DNA of 64,000 nucleotides from contig JAQSWY010000009.1 of assembly GCA_029266425.1 (NCBI GenBank), positions 62,001 through 126,000 on the forward strand, read 5' to 3'. Positions within the stretch are counted from its first letter, which is position 1, and every line of letters starts with the position of its first letter. Positions 42,544-50,391 of this stretch are shown one piece after another. The notes beneath the pieces were generated by a model. That model was not told the DNA's origin, searched no databases, and saw only the letters and a program-made list of their open reading frames with translations. Both the position numbers and the translations under genes were made by a program. Origin of the DNA: Xanthobacteraceae bacterium (GTDB taxonomy: Bacteria; Pseudomonadota; Alphaproteobacteria; Rhizobiales; Xanthobacteraceae).

Positions 42544-43575
42544 TCACTGACCGGCCGGGGTCTTGGCGAGGCCGAGATCCTTCAACAGCGCGAGGTGCAG
42601 GTCATGCAGCTTGGCGAGGTGGGCCTTGGCCTGCGAGGCCGGGATCATCTCGCTGCGCAGAAAGTTCTCCTTGATGCTCGCCTGCCATTCCGGATTGGCG
42701 ACCAGCTTGGCGATGGCGTCGTCCCAGAACTTCACCGTGCCGGCATCGAGATCCGGCGGACCGGCGAGGCCCCACGCCTGGCCCCACACCACGTCGAAGC
42801 CCTGTTCCTTGGCGGTGGCGAGGTCCTTCAGCTCCGGCTCGGTGCGGCGGTTCTCTGCGAGTATGGCGATCATCTTGGCCTTGCCGCTCTTCACCAGCGG
42901 CAGCGCCTCGGACGGGGTCAGCGTCATCAGGTCGACATTGCCGCCGAGGAAAGCCGCCTGCGCGGCGCCACCGCCGTCGAACGGCACATAGTTCAGCTTC
43001 ACCTTGCCGGCCTTCTCGACCAGGCCCGCCACCATGTGGTCGGTCGAGCCGCTCTGCGCGCCCGCGACCTTGACGCCGCGCTCGCGCTGGCCGGCGAGGG
43101 TGATGAGATCCTTGAGGTTGTTGACCGGCGAGGAGGGCTGCACCACCAGCACCAGGTCGCCCTGGATGAACATGCTGATCGGGGTCAGCTTGTCATAGAC
43201 GGTGGCGAGCCCCTGGGTGATCGGGGTGGTCAGGATCGGCTGGGCGATGCACAGCACGATGTTCTTGTCGCCCTTCTTGCCGAGCACGAAATTGGCCGCG
43301 ACCATCCACGAGCCGCCGGTGCGGTTCTGCACCACCAGCGGATTGGTGATGATCTTCTGCTCGTTGAGGATCTTCGCGGCGCGGCGCATCAGCACGTCCG
43401 GCGTGCCGCCGGGGCTGGTGCCGGTGGTGATCTCGATCGGACCGGTCGGCGCGGTCTGCGCAGAGAGCCCGGTCGGCAGGGCGGCAAAGGCAAGCGTGGC
43501 ACCGAGCGCGGCGAGCGCGGTGCGCCGCAGGCGGAAATGCTGCGTATCACGAATGGGCGTGTGACGAAGGGTCAT
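42544..43575 (-). CDS. TTT family substrate-binding protein (TctC/Bug)
   Basis: A 343-residue Bug-family periplasmic receptor. The signal peptide covers residues ~1-39 (LRRTALAALGATLAFAALPTG...AQ). The mature part has TGTSPGGTPDVLMRRAAKIL in place of the common PFPPGG loop, a less usual variant, then VVQNRTGGSWMVAANFV. GGAGG precedes the ATG at 43575. It heads the seven-gene catabolic operon. The altered ligand loop suggests a substrate different from typical di- or tricarboxylates. Confidence 0.88.
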   Translation of the reverse strand: MTLRHTPIRDTQHFRLRRTALAALGATLAFAALPTGLSAQTAPTGPIEITTGTSPGGTPDVLMRRAAKILNEQKIITNPLVVQNRTGGSWMVAANFVLGKKGDKNIVLCIAQPILTTPITQGLATVYDKLTPISMFIQGDLVLVVQPSSPVNNLKDLITLAGQRERGVKVAGAQSGSTDHMVAGLVEKAGKVKLNYVPFDGGGAAQAAFLGGNVDLMTLTPSEALPLVKSGKAKMIAILAENRRTEPELKDLATAKEQGFDVVWGQAWGLAGPPDLDAGTVKFWDDAIAKLVANPEWQASIKENFLRSEMIPASQAKAHLAKLHDLHLALLKDLGLAKTPAGQ

Positions 43576-43643
43576 GGCGTTCCTCCATTGGGCCTTGCGG
43601 CGACAGCGTCGTTTTCGACGTCTTCCGCGGAAGCTAAGGACGA

Positions 43644-43659
43644 TGACGCACATGTGTCA
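43644..43659. promoter_or_regulatory. Candidate operator of the seven-gene operon
   Basis: TGACGCACATGTGTCA is a 16-base near-palindrome centred on CATG, about 70 bases upstream of the tctC start in a locally AT-richer region. No regulator gene is adjacent; it may answer to a GntR- or LysR-type protein encoded elsewhere. Confidence 0.45.
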
Positions 43660-43850
43660 AGTTGTCGTTCTTGTGTTCGCAGATAAACTCCCATGTCGAA
43701 AAAGCATGCATGTAGTACAAATTGGCATGTGTTTAGATGTAATGAAATGGGATATGAATATATCGGCCAGGTCGATCCTGCTTTGTGCGGGATTATCTGC
43801 ATCAGTGAAGATGTTTCCGTTGAAGGCGGCAGATGCGCGAGGGGCTCGCC

Positions 43851-43960
43851 TTCAGCATCCTTCGAGGCTCGCTGACGCTCGCACCTCAGGATGAGGTCGT
43901 CTTCTAAGATGAACCTCATCCTTCGAGGCCCGGCGACGCCGGGCCTCGAAGGATGCTGAA
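43851..43960. repeat. Dispersed palindromic repeat, family B
   Basis: A 110-base element with exact 17-base inverted ends, TTCAGCATCCTTCGAGG and CCTCGAAGGATGCTGAA, and two inner hairpins. This is the best preserved copy of the family in the window. Confidence 0.85.
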
Positions 43961-44085
43961 GCCGAGCGCCACAGACGCGAACCACATTAGAACTCCTGAT
44001 CGGGTGCATCAGTTCTTATCGTTTCTGTTAATGCAGCCCCGCCGCTAGCGTCCGGCTTGAACGGACACGCGCGGAGAGAGCGGCG

Positions 44086-45195
44086 ATGCAACTCGGCTTC
44101 TTCACCATGCCCATCCATCCTCTCGGGCGGGACTGGCGCGAGACCCTGCGGGAGGACCAGGAGGCATTCCTGCTCGCGGACGAACTCGGCTACAGCGAGG
44201 GTTATGTCGGCGAGCACGTCACCGATCTCGCCGAGAACATCACCAGCTGCATGGTGTTCCTCGCCAGCCTCGCCGGGCGCATCAAGCAGATGCGGCTCGG
44301 CACCGGCACGGTCAACATGCCGAACATCCACCCGGCGGCGGTGGCGGCGCAGATCTCGATGCTCGACCATCTGCTCGACGGCAAATTGAACTTCGGCATC
44401 TCGCCGGGCGGCCTTCTGTCGGACGCGGAGGCGTTCGGCAATCTCGATGCCGACCGCAACGCCATGTTCCTGGAAGCCATCGATGCGGTGATGACGATCT
44501 GGACCGGCGAGGCGCCCTACAGGATCGACGGCAAATACTGGAAGATCACCACCGAGCGCACGCTGCTGCCGGAGATCGGCCAGGGCATCATCGGCAAGCC
44601 GCTGCAGAAGCCGCACCCGCCGGTGGTGATCACTGCGGTGGCGCCCTTCTCCAAGGGCGTTAGCGCCGCCGCGGCGCGCGGCTGGGAACCGATCTCGGCC
44701 AACTTCCTGATGCCGAAATGGGTCGCCACCCACCGCACCTCCTATGAGGAGGGCTGCCGCCAGGGCGGCCGGCCGGTCGATCTTTCCAACTGGCGCGTCG
44801 CCAAGAGCATCTTCGTCGCCGAGGATTCCGCCACGGCGCGCGAATATGCGCGCGGCGCGGGCAGCCCCTATGTGCACTACTACAATTCGCTCTTCACCAA
44901 GCTGGTGAAGAACGGCCGCGCCAACCTCTTCAAGGAAGACCAGTCGATGCCGGATTCCGAGCTGACGCTGGACTATGTGCTCGACCGCCTGGTCATCCAC
45001 GGCACCCCGGACGAGGTGGCCGACCAGTTGCTCGGCTTCGTCGACGAGGTCGGCCCGTTCGGCACGCTGCTCTATGCCGGCCACGACTGGCGCGATCCGG
45101 TGCTGGCCAAGCGTTCGATGCGGCTGATGGCGGAAGAAGTCATGCCGCGCATCAATGCAGCGCTCGGCGAAGAAGCCTCCGCCGCGGCGGAGTAG
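44086..45195 (+). CDS. LLM-class flavin-dependent monooxygenase (luciferase-like)
   Basis: A 369-residue TIM-barrel protein of the bacterial luciferase superfamily. Typical segments are LADELGYSEGYVGEHV near residues 30-45, RLGTGTVNMPNIHPAAVAAQISMLDHLLDGKLNFGIS near 69-105, and a C-terminal ELTLDYVLDRLVIHGTPDEVADQLL. Such enzymes use FMNH2 from a separate reductase. GGAGAG precedes the ATG. It stands alone, divergent from the seven-gene operon; the HpaC-like reductase at 33442 could be its partner, but this is not shown by position. Confidence 0.88.
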   Translation: MQLGFFTMPIHPLGRDWRETLREDQEAFLLADELGYSEGYVGEHVTDLAENITSCMVFLASLAGRIKQMRLGTGTVNMPNIHPAAVAAQISMLDHLLDGKLNFGISPGGLLSDAEAFGNLDADRNAMFLEAIDAVMTIWTGEAPYRIDGKYWKITTERTLLPEIGQGIIGKPLQKPHPPVVITAVAPFSKGVSAAAARGWEPISANFLMPKWVATHRTSYEEGCRQGGRPVDLSNWRVAKSIFVAEDSATAREYARGAGSPYVHYYNSLFTKLVKNGRANLFKEDQSMPDSELTLDYVLDRLVIHGTPDEVADQLLGFVDEVGPFGTLLYAGHDWRDPVLAKRSMRLMAEEVMPRINAALGEEASAAAE

Positions 45196-45212
45196 TTTCT
45201 TATTCGACCACA

Positions 45213-45321
45213 GACGTCATCCCGAACGGCCGGCACGGCCGATCCGAGATCGCGTGCAGGAGGGAGTGCACTTTCGACACGCGATCCCGGCTCTCCGCTT
45301 CGCTGCGGCCGGGATGACGTC
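45213..45321. repeat. Dispersed palindromic repeat, family C
   Basis: A 109-base copy between the convergent luciferase-like and udh genes. GACGTCATCCCG at the left pairs with CGGGATGACGTC at the right; a second pair CGATCCGAGATCGCGT and ACGCGATCCCGG is inside. It abuts the udh stop codon. Confidence 0.8.
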
Positions 45322-46152
45322 CTAGTTCTCGTTCTCCCGCCACGGGAACAGCGCGCGCGGCGACGGCTCCGCGCGGTCATAGTCGATCGCGGTATAGGGG
45401 CCGCCCTGGTAGCGCGCCGAGACAGGATCAGGCTCCGGCAGCGCTTCGAGCTCGCCGGCGAAGATTTCCGCATCGTCCTGCGGCTGGTAGCCGAGTCCGT
45501 CATCGTGGCGCCGCCACCAGCTGCGGCGATTGTTCGAGACGCCCCAGGCGATCCGGCAGCCGAGCGGCTCGACCGTTAGCCCGGCCTCGATCAGCCGGAT
45601 GAGATCGTCATGGCTGAGCCAGGTCGACAGATGCCGCGCCTGCGTCGGCCGCTCCGCGCAGGTGCCGATGCGCAGCGACAGGCTCTCCAGCCCGTGCTTG
45701 TCCCAATAGAGCCGCGCCAGCAATTCGCCATAGGCTTTGGTCAGGCCGTAATAGCCGTCCGGCCGCATCGCGCAGTCTTCGTCCAGCGTCACCGCGCGCT
45801 CATGGAAGCCGATGGCGTGGTTGGAGCTGGCGAAGATGATCCGCGCCTTGGCGGCGCGGGCGAGATCGAACGCATTATGCGCGCCGATGATGTTCGGCCC
45901 GAGCACGTCCTCGAAGGCATGCTCGGTGGAGAGGGCACCGAAATGCAGGATCGCCGAGACCTCCGGCGCCAGCGCCAGCATGGCAGCGCGGTCCGCGAGG
46001 TCGATGCGGCGGAACTCGCATTCCGGCGGTACCACTTCCGGATAGTCGGCGACGTCGGTCAGCAGCAGCGCGCGCCCGTTCGAAGCGAGGCGGCTCGCCA
46101 GCACTCGGCCGAGGGCGCCGGACGCGCCGGTGAGCAATATGCGCCGGCTCAA
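45322..46152 (-). CDS. udh: Uronate dehydrogenase-like NAD-dependent epimerase/dehydratase family protein
   Basis: A 276-residue short-chain-type protein matching uronate dehydrogenase, which oxidises galacturonate or glucuronate to the aldarolactone with NAD. The Rossmann motif is TGASGALG near residues 8-15, and the catalytic tyrosine-lysine pair is YYGLTKAYGE near residue 136. The SSNHAIGF segment ahead of it is typical of Udh. Its TTG start overlaps the lactonase stop (TTGA). The neighbour lactonase could open the lactone it makes. Length (about 265-280) agrees with the family. Confidence 0.82.
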   Translation of the reverse strand: MSRRILLTGASGALGRVLASRLASNGRALLLTDVADYPEVVPPECEFRRIDLADRAAMLALAPEVSAILHFGALSTEHAFEDVLGPNIIGAHNAFDLARAAKARIIFASSNHAIGFHERAVTLDEDCAMRPDGYYGLTKAYGELLARLYWDKHGLESLSLRIGTCAERPTQARHLSTWLSHDDLIRLIEAGLTVEPLGCRIAWGVSNNRRSWWRRHDDGLGYQPQDDAEIFAGELEALPEPDPVSARYQGGPYTAIDYDRAEPSPRALFPWRENEN

Positions 46153-47030
46153 GGCAGGTCGTCCGCGAACAGGCCGACCTTGGCCCCGGCGACACCGGGA
46201 TCGAGCACCAGCACGTCGCCGGAGGGCGGCGGCGCGTCGGGGCTGCGGCGCAGCGTGGTGAGATAGAGGGTGCGCAGCCCCTCGCCGCCGAAGCAGGGCA
46301 TGGTCGGCGCCGGCACCGGGAGCGCGATGTGGGCGATCATCATGCCGTCCGGCGAGAAGCGGTTGAGGAAGCCGGCGGAGACGCCGGAGCTCCAGTAATT
46401 GCCCTCTGCATCGCAGGCGCCGCCATCCGGGCGGCCCTCCTCGTTCGAGGGCGTCGCGATGCGGGTGCGGTTCGAAATAGTGCCGCTGGCGGGATCGAAA
46501 TCCCAGCGGTCGATCCACGGCCCGGCGGAATCGGTGTGGAACATGGAGCGGCCGTCCGGCGACCAGGCGAGCCCGTTCGAGACTTTCACCCCCTCCACCT
46601 TTCGTTCCACCGTGCCGTGGGCATCGACGCGGTAGAGCGCCGCGATCGGCTTGCGCTCAGTGGAGGCGACATCGTGCATGGTGCCGATCCAGAAGGCCCC
46701 GTCGGGGCCGACCTTGCCGTCATTCACCCGCAACTCCGGGAAGTTCGGCTCGATGGTGGCGAGCAGCGAACGTGCGCCGGTCGCCGGGTCGAACATCACC
46801 ACGTCGCCGCCGACCGCCACCACCAGCCGCCCGCTGCGGGCGAGGCCGAAGCTGCCGACCGGGCGGTCGAAATGCCATTGCCGGCGCTCGCCGGTCGCAG
46901 GCGTGAAGGCGTGGATGATGCCGGCCGGTATATCGGCGAACAGCAGCCGGCTATTGGCTTCATCCCACACCGGGGATTCGCCGGTCGAGCAGCGGGCCTC
47001 GATGGCGACGCGGATTTCAGGGTTGCTCAT
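46149..47030 (-). CDS. SMP-30/gluconolactonase-family lactonase
   Basis: A 293-residue six-bladed beta-propeller lactonase. The metal-site motifs of the family are visible: EGPVWDEANSRL-like opening (TGESPVWDEANSRLLFADIP near residue 16), the asparagine in RVNDGKVGPDGAFWIGTM near 105, SNGLAWSPDGRSMFHTDS near 150 with the catalytic aspartate, and GRPDGGACDAEGNYW near 205. It probably hydrolyses the aldonolactone or aldarolactone produced by Udh (inference). It lies nine bases after kduD. Confidence 0.87.
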   Translation of the reverse strand: MSNPEIRVAIEARCSTGESPVWDEANSRLLFADIPAGIIHAFTPATGERRQWHFDRPVGSFGLARSGRLVVAVGGDVVMFDPATGARSLLATIEPNFPELRVNDGKVGPDGAFWIGTMHDVASTERKPIAALYRVDAHGTVERKVEGVKVSNGLAWSPDGRSMFHTDSAGPWIDRWDFDPASGTISNRTRIATPSNEEGRPDGGACDAEGNYWSSGVSAGFLNRFSPDGMMIAHIALPVPAPTMPCFGGEGLRTLYLTTLRRSPDAPPPSGDVLVLDPGVAGAKVGLFADDLP

Positions 47031-47039
47031 GATTGCGCC

Positions 47040-47804
47040 TCAGCGTGCGAGCCAGCCGCCATCCACCGGAATGACGGTCCCCGTTACATAGGACGAAGCA
47101 GGGGAGGCGAGGAAGAGCACGGCGGTGGCGATGTCGTCCGGCTGACCCCAGCGCCCGGCCGGGATCCGGTCCAGTATCTGCCGGCTGCGGCCCGGATCAG
47201 CGCGGAGCGCAAAGGTGTTGTCCGTCTCCATATAACCGGGCGCGATGGCGTTCACCGTGATGCCGCGCGGCGCCAGCTCGTTCGCCATCAGCTTGGTGAG
47301 GCCAACGACGCCGTGCTTGCTCGCGGTGTAGGAAGGCACGCGAATGCCGCCCTGGAAGGCGAGGAGCGAGGCGATGTTGACGATCCGCCCTTGGCTCATC
47401 CGCAGGCTCCAGCGCCGGGCGAAGGCTTGCGAGAGGAAGAACAGGCTCTTCAGGTTGATGTCCATCACCGCGTCCCAATCCTCCTCGCTGAAATCGAGCA
47501 GGTCGGCGCGGCGGATAATGCCGGCATTGTTGACGAGGATGTCGATGGCACCGGCCTCCTCCTCGATCCGGCCGACCATGGCATCGAGGCCGGAGGTGTC
47601 GGCAAGGTCGCGCACCACCTCATGGAAGCCGACCCCGATTTCGCGGATACTCGCCGCGGTCTCCGGCATGGGCTGCGAGCCGAGCCCGATGATGTCGGCG
47701 CCGGCGCCCGCCAGCGCCTCGGCGACGGCGCGGCCCAGCCCGGTACGCGCCCCGGTGACCAGCGCCCGGCGGCCGGTGAGGTCGAACAGCTCCACGCCGC
47801 GCAT
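47040..47804 (-). CDS. kduD: 2-dehydro-3-deoxy-D-gluconate 5-dehydrogenase (KduD-type SDR)
   Basis: A 254-residue classical SDR. The cofactor motif is TGARTGLG near residue 17, NNAGIIRR is near 92, and the catalytic YTASK is near 157. The whole matches KduD (often annotated as 2-deoxy-D-gluconate 3-dehydrogenase), which interconverts 2,5-diketo-3-deoxygluconate and 2-keto-3-deoxygluconate. Its start overlaps the KduI stop (TGATG), and KduI makes its substrate, which supports the call. Confidence 0.9.
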   Translation of the reverse strand: MRGVELFDLTGRRALVTGARTGLGRAVAEALAGAGADIIGLGSQPMPETAASIREIGVGFHEVVRDLADTSGLDAMVGRIEEEAGAIDILVNNAGIIRRADLLDFSEEDWDAVMDINLKSLFFLSQAFARRWSLRMSQGRIVNIASLLAFQGGIRVPSYTASKHGVVGLTKLMANELAPRGITVNAIAPGYMETDNTFALRADPGRSRQILDRIPAGRWGQPDDIATAVLFLASPASSYVTGTVIPVDGGWLAR

Positions 47805-48643
47805 CAGGCCAGCTCCGCCATCGGCACGAAGTCCATGTCGGCGAAGGACTGGTTGTCGCCGGCCATCGCCCAGATAAAGGCATAGGCGCCGGTGCCGGCG
47901 CCGGAATGGATCGACCAGGGCGGCGAGAGCACCACCTGCTCGTTGCGCACGATGAGGTGGCGCGTCGCTTCCGGCCGGCCCATCAGATGCACGACGAAGG
48001 CGTCGGGGGTGAGCTCGAAATAGAAATAGCTCTCCATGCGCCGGTCATGGGTGTGGGCCGGCATGGTGTTCCACACGCTTCCCGGCGCGAGGCGGGTCAG
48101 CCCCATCACCAATTGGCAGGTCGGCAGCACGCCGGGGTGCAGATATTTGAAGATGGTGCGCTGGTTCGAGGTCTCGAGCGAACCCATTGGCTGCGGCGAG
48201 GCGTCCGCCTCGCGCACCACGCGGTTGGGATGGCGCATATGGGCGGGGGCGGAGTTGGCGTAGAGCTTTGCCGGCTTTGCGCTGTCGAGGTTCTCGAAGG
48301 AAAGATCGCGCACCCCCATGCCGATATAGACCGCCTCGCGCGGGCCGACGATCAGTTCCTCATTGTCGGCGCGCACCCGGGCTGCGCCCTCGCCGACATT
48401 GATGGCGCCGAGTTCGCGGCGCTGCAGCAGGAATTCGGCGCCGACCAGCTTGGCCAGCACCGCGTCGGGCGCAAGCGGCCCGCCATCCGGCTGGATGCCG
48501 AGCACCAGCATGCGGTCATAATGAGTATAGGTGGCGCGGATCTCGCCGGGCGCGAAGATGCCTTCGATCATGAAGTGCCGGCGCAGCGCCGCCCCGTCCA
48601 GAGCCTCCGCCTGCCCGTAATGGATGGCGTGACGTGTCTCCAT
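47804..48643 (-). CDS. kduI: 5-dehydro-4-deoxy-D-glucuronate isomerase
   Basis: A 279-residue KduI, a cupin-fold isomerase that converts 5-keto-4-deoxyuronate (from unsaturated uronates) to 2,5-diketo-3-deoxygluconate. The zinc-site region reads NTMPAHTHDRRMESYFYFEL near residue 192, and the opening TRHAIHYGQAEALDGAALRRHFMIEGIF is typical. Usual length is about 278. It is followed by kduD in an overlapping arrangement, and preceded by a GntR-family regulator. Presence of both shows use of pectin- or alginate-like unsaturated uronates or their analogues. Confidence 0.95.
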   Translation of the reverse strand: METRHAIHYGQAEALDGAALRRHFMIEGIFAPGEIRATYTHYDRMLVLGIQPDGGPLAPDAVLAKLVGAEFLLQRRELGAINVGEGAARVRADNEELIVGPREAVYIGMGVRDLSFENLDSAKPAKLYANSAPAHMRHPNRVVREADASPQPMGSLETSNQRTIFKYLHPGVLPTCQLVMGLTRLAPGSVWNTMPAHTHDRRMESYFYFELTPDAFVVHLMGRPEATRHLIVRNEQVVLSPPWSIHSGAGTGAYAFIWAMAGDNQSFADMDFVPMAELA

Positions 48644-48692
48644 TGGCGTCTCCTCGATGGGTTCGGGTGCCGTCGGTCGGCCGCCGCTTGTG

Positions 48693-49370
48693 TCAGATGA
48701 ACAGGTCGCGATGCGCCGCCTGTACAGTCGGCAACGCCTTGAGAATCTCGGACAGATGCGCCTTCAGCGCCGCCTCGGCGCGGTCGGCATCGCGGGCGTC
48801 GACCGCTTCGATGATGGTGCGGTGCTGGGCGATGAGGTGCGGCAGCGTGGTCACTGATGGCAGCGTGAGGTGGCAGACCCGATCCATATGGGCCTTGATG
48901 TCGTCGATCACGCTCCAGGCCGAGGGGCAGCCGGCGCCCTCGGCGAGTGCGGCATGGAACATCTCGTCGGCGCGCTGGAACTCGTAATGCGCGCCGGCCT
49001 CCGCCGCCACGGTCTGCGCGTCGAGATAGAAGTCGATGCGGGTGCGCACCCGCGCATCGAAGCGCTCGCAGGCGCGGCGCACCACGGCGACCTCCAGCGA
49101 CTCGCGGATGAAGCGGGCCTCCAGCATCTTCTCCAGCGAGATCTTGACGACGAAGGTGCCGCGGCGCGGCAGGATCTCGACGAGGCCGGAGCGGGAGAGG
49201 GAGATGAAGGCCTCGCGCACCGGTTGGCGCGAGACATTGAGCCGCGCGGCGATATCCTGCTCGGAGAGCGGGGCGCCCGGCGGAATCTCCATGGTGATGA
49301 TCGCCTTGCGGATCTCGTGCTCGACGCGGCGGGCGCTGGTCACCCCCACATCGCCGGTCTCGACATTCAC
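48693..49370 (-). CDS. GntR-family transcriptional regulator (FCD/FadR type)
   Basis: A 225-residue regulator with an N-terminal winged helix (residues ~12-75, with PLSEQDIAARLNVSRQPVREAFISL) and a C-terminal all-helical FCD effector domain. The GTG start is supported by GGGAG seven bases upstream. It is the first gene of the kduI-kduD-lactonase-udh strand and divergent from the hydratase-TRAP operon. Paired CCATACCA sites between the two units are likely its operators. FCD proteins of this context typically bind uronates or keto-deoxy acids. Confidence 0.88.
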   Translation of the reverse strand: MNVETGDVGVTSARRVEHEIRKAIITMEIPPGAPLSEQDIAARLNVSRQPVREAFISLSRSGLVEILPRRGTFVVKISLEKMLEARFIRESLEVAVVRRACERFDARVRTRIDFYLDAQTVAAEAGAHYEFQRADEMFHAALAEGAGCPSAWSVIDDIKAHMDRVCHLTLPSVTTLPHLIAQHRTIIEAVDARDADRAEAALKAHLSEILKALPTVQAAHRDLFI

Positions 49371-49413
49371 CGAAAGTCTCCCAATGTCGTCCTTCTTTGT
49401 GCTTGACGGTCTA

Positions 49414-49442
49414 CCATACCAGAGGCACTATCTGCCATACCA
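49414..49442. promoter_or_regulatory. Paired direct repeats, candidate GntR/FCD operator
   Basis: CCATACCA occurs at 49414-49421 and again at 49435-49442, start-to-start 21 bases, that is two helical turns. The region lies between the divergent GntR and hydratase genes and downstream of a TTGACG (49403-49408) that could be the -35 of the rightward promoter. Confidence 0.55.
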
Positions 49443-49485
49443 AAAATGAGCAATCGAGCGATTAACGCTCCTATGGGTGGAAACC

Positions 49486-50310
49486 ATGCCCCACTGGCCT
49501 GACGCCAAAGGCACGGCGGAGGAGTTCATCGCGGCGCGGCGCGAGGTGCGCGTGCTCGATGCATTCCCGGGCCCGCTGCCGGCCACTCTCGACGACGCCT
49601 ATGCGGTGCAGGAAGAAGTGCTCCGCCTGACCGCGCGCCGCCTCGCCGGGTGGAAGGTCGCGGGCATCCCTCAGGGATTCCGCGCGCAATATGACGCCGA
49701 GCGCCTCGTCGGGCCGGTCTTCGCCGACGCGGTGCAGGAAGTGGCGAAAGGCGGCCATGCGACCGTCGAGGTGCATGAAGGCGGCTTCTGCGCGGTGGAG
49801 GCCGAGTTCGTGGTCCGCCTGCTTGCCGATCCGCCGGAAGGTGCGCTCAGTGCCGATGACATCGCCGCGATCGCCACTTTGCATGCCGGCTCGGAGATCG
49901 CCTCCAGCCCGCTCGCCACGATCAACGATCTCGGGCCCGGCGCGGTGATCTCCGATCACGGCAACAATTCCGGCGCCATTGTCGGTCCCGCCATTCCGCG
50001 CAGCGCTTTCGACCATTGGAAGGCGCTGGCCTCGCGCACCTATGTGAATGGCGAACTCGTCGGCGAGGGCAGCGCCGCGCGGGTCGTCGGCGGGCCTTTC
50101 GCCGGCGCCGCCTTTCTCGCCGCGCAGCTCGCCACACGCGGGCGGCGGCTGAAGGAGGGCGACATCATCCTCACCGGCATGACCACCGGCGTCCATCCGG
50201 TCCCGGTCGGCGCCCATGCCCGCTTCGAATTCGAAGGCATAGGCAGCTTCACCCTCGATGTCGCGGCGCGCCGGGCAGCGCGTGCGACGCCGTGGGCCGC
50301 GTCCGGCTGA
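49486..50310 (+). CDS. Fumarylacetoacetate-hydrolase-superfamily hydratase/decarboxylase (2-keto-4-pentenoate hydratase-like)
   Basis: A 274-residue protein of the MhpD/hydratase-decarboxylase branch. The opening RLAGWKVAGIPQGFRAQYDAER and the metal-site segment GFCAVEAEFVVRL near residue 95 correspond to the conserved family core, with GEGSAARVVGGPFAGAAFLA later. It acts on 2-keto unsaturated or deoxy acids. I prefer the ATG at 49486 to the GTG at 49477. It precedes a TRAP system in the same direction and is divergent from the kdu operon, so a role on a keto-deoxy sugar acid is likely (inference). Confidence 0.83.
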   Translation: MPHWPDAKGTAEEFIAARREVRVLDAFPGPLPATLDDAYAVQEEVLRLTARRLAGWKVAGIPQGFRAQYDAERLVGPVFADAVQEVAKGGHATVEVHEGGFCAVEAEFVVRLLADPPEGALSADDIAAIATLHAGSEIASSPLATINDLGPGAVISDHGNNSGAIVGPAIPRSAFDHWKALASRTYVNGELVGEGSAARVVGGPFAGAAFLAAQLATRGRRLKEGDIILTGMTTGVHPVPVGAHARFEFEGIGSFTLDVAARRAARATPWAASG

Positions 50311-50391
50311 TCCCTCGTTCCGCGCCGGCAAAGACCGGCGTGCTCTCGCGTTCAAGGCGGGCCAACCGCCACGACATCAGGAGGAAAACCC

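Larger units (their letters stand above)
43576..44085. other. Divergent intergenic region with promoter and repeat
   Basis: This 510-base gap lies between tctC (minus) and the luciferase-like gene (plus). The part at about 43640-43800 is notably poorer in GC than the surroundings and is likely to hold both promoters. A perfect 12-base palindrome CTTCCGCGGAAG is at 43622-43633, and an imperfect one at 43644-43659. A family B repeat occupies 43851-43960. No protein-like frame is seen. Confidence 0.55.
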
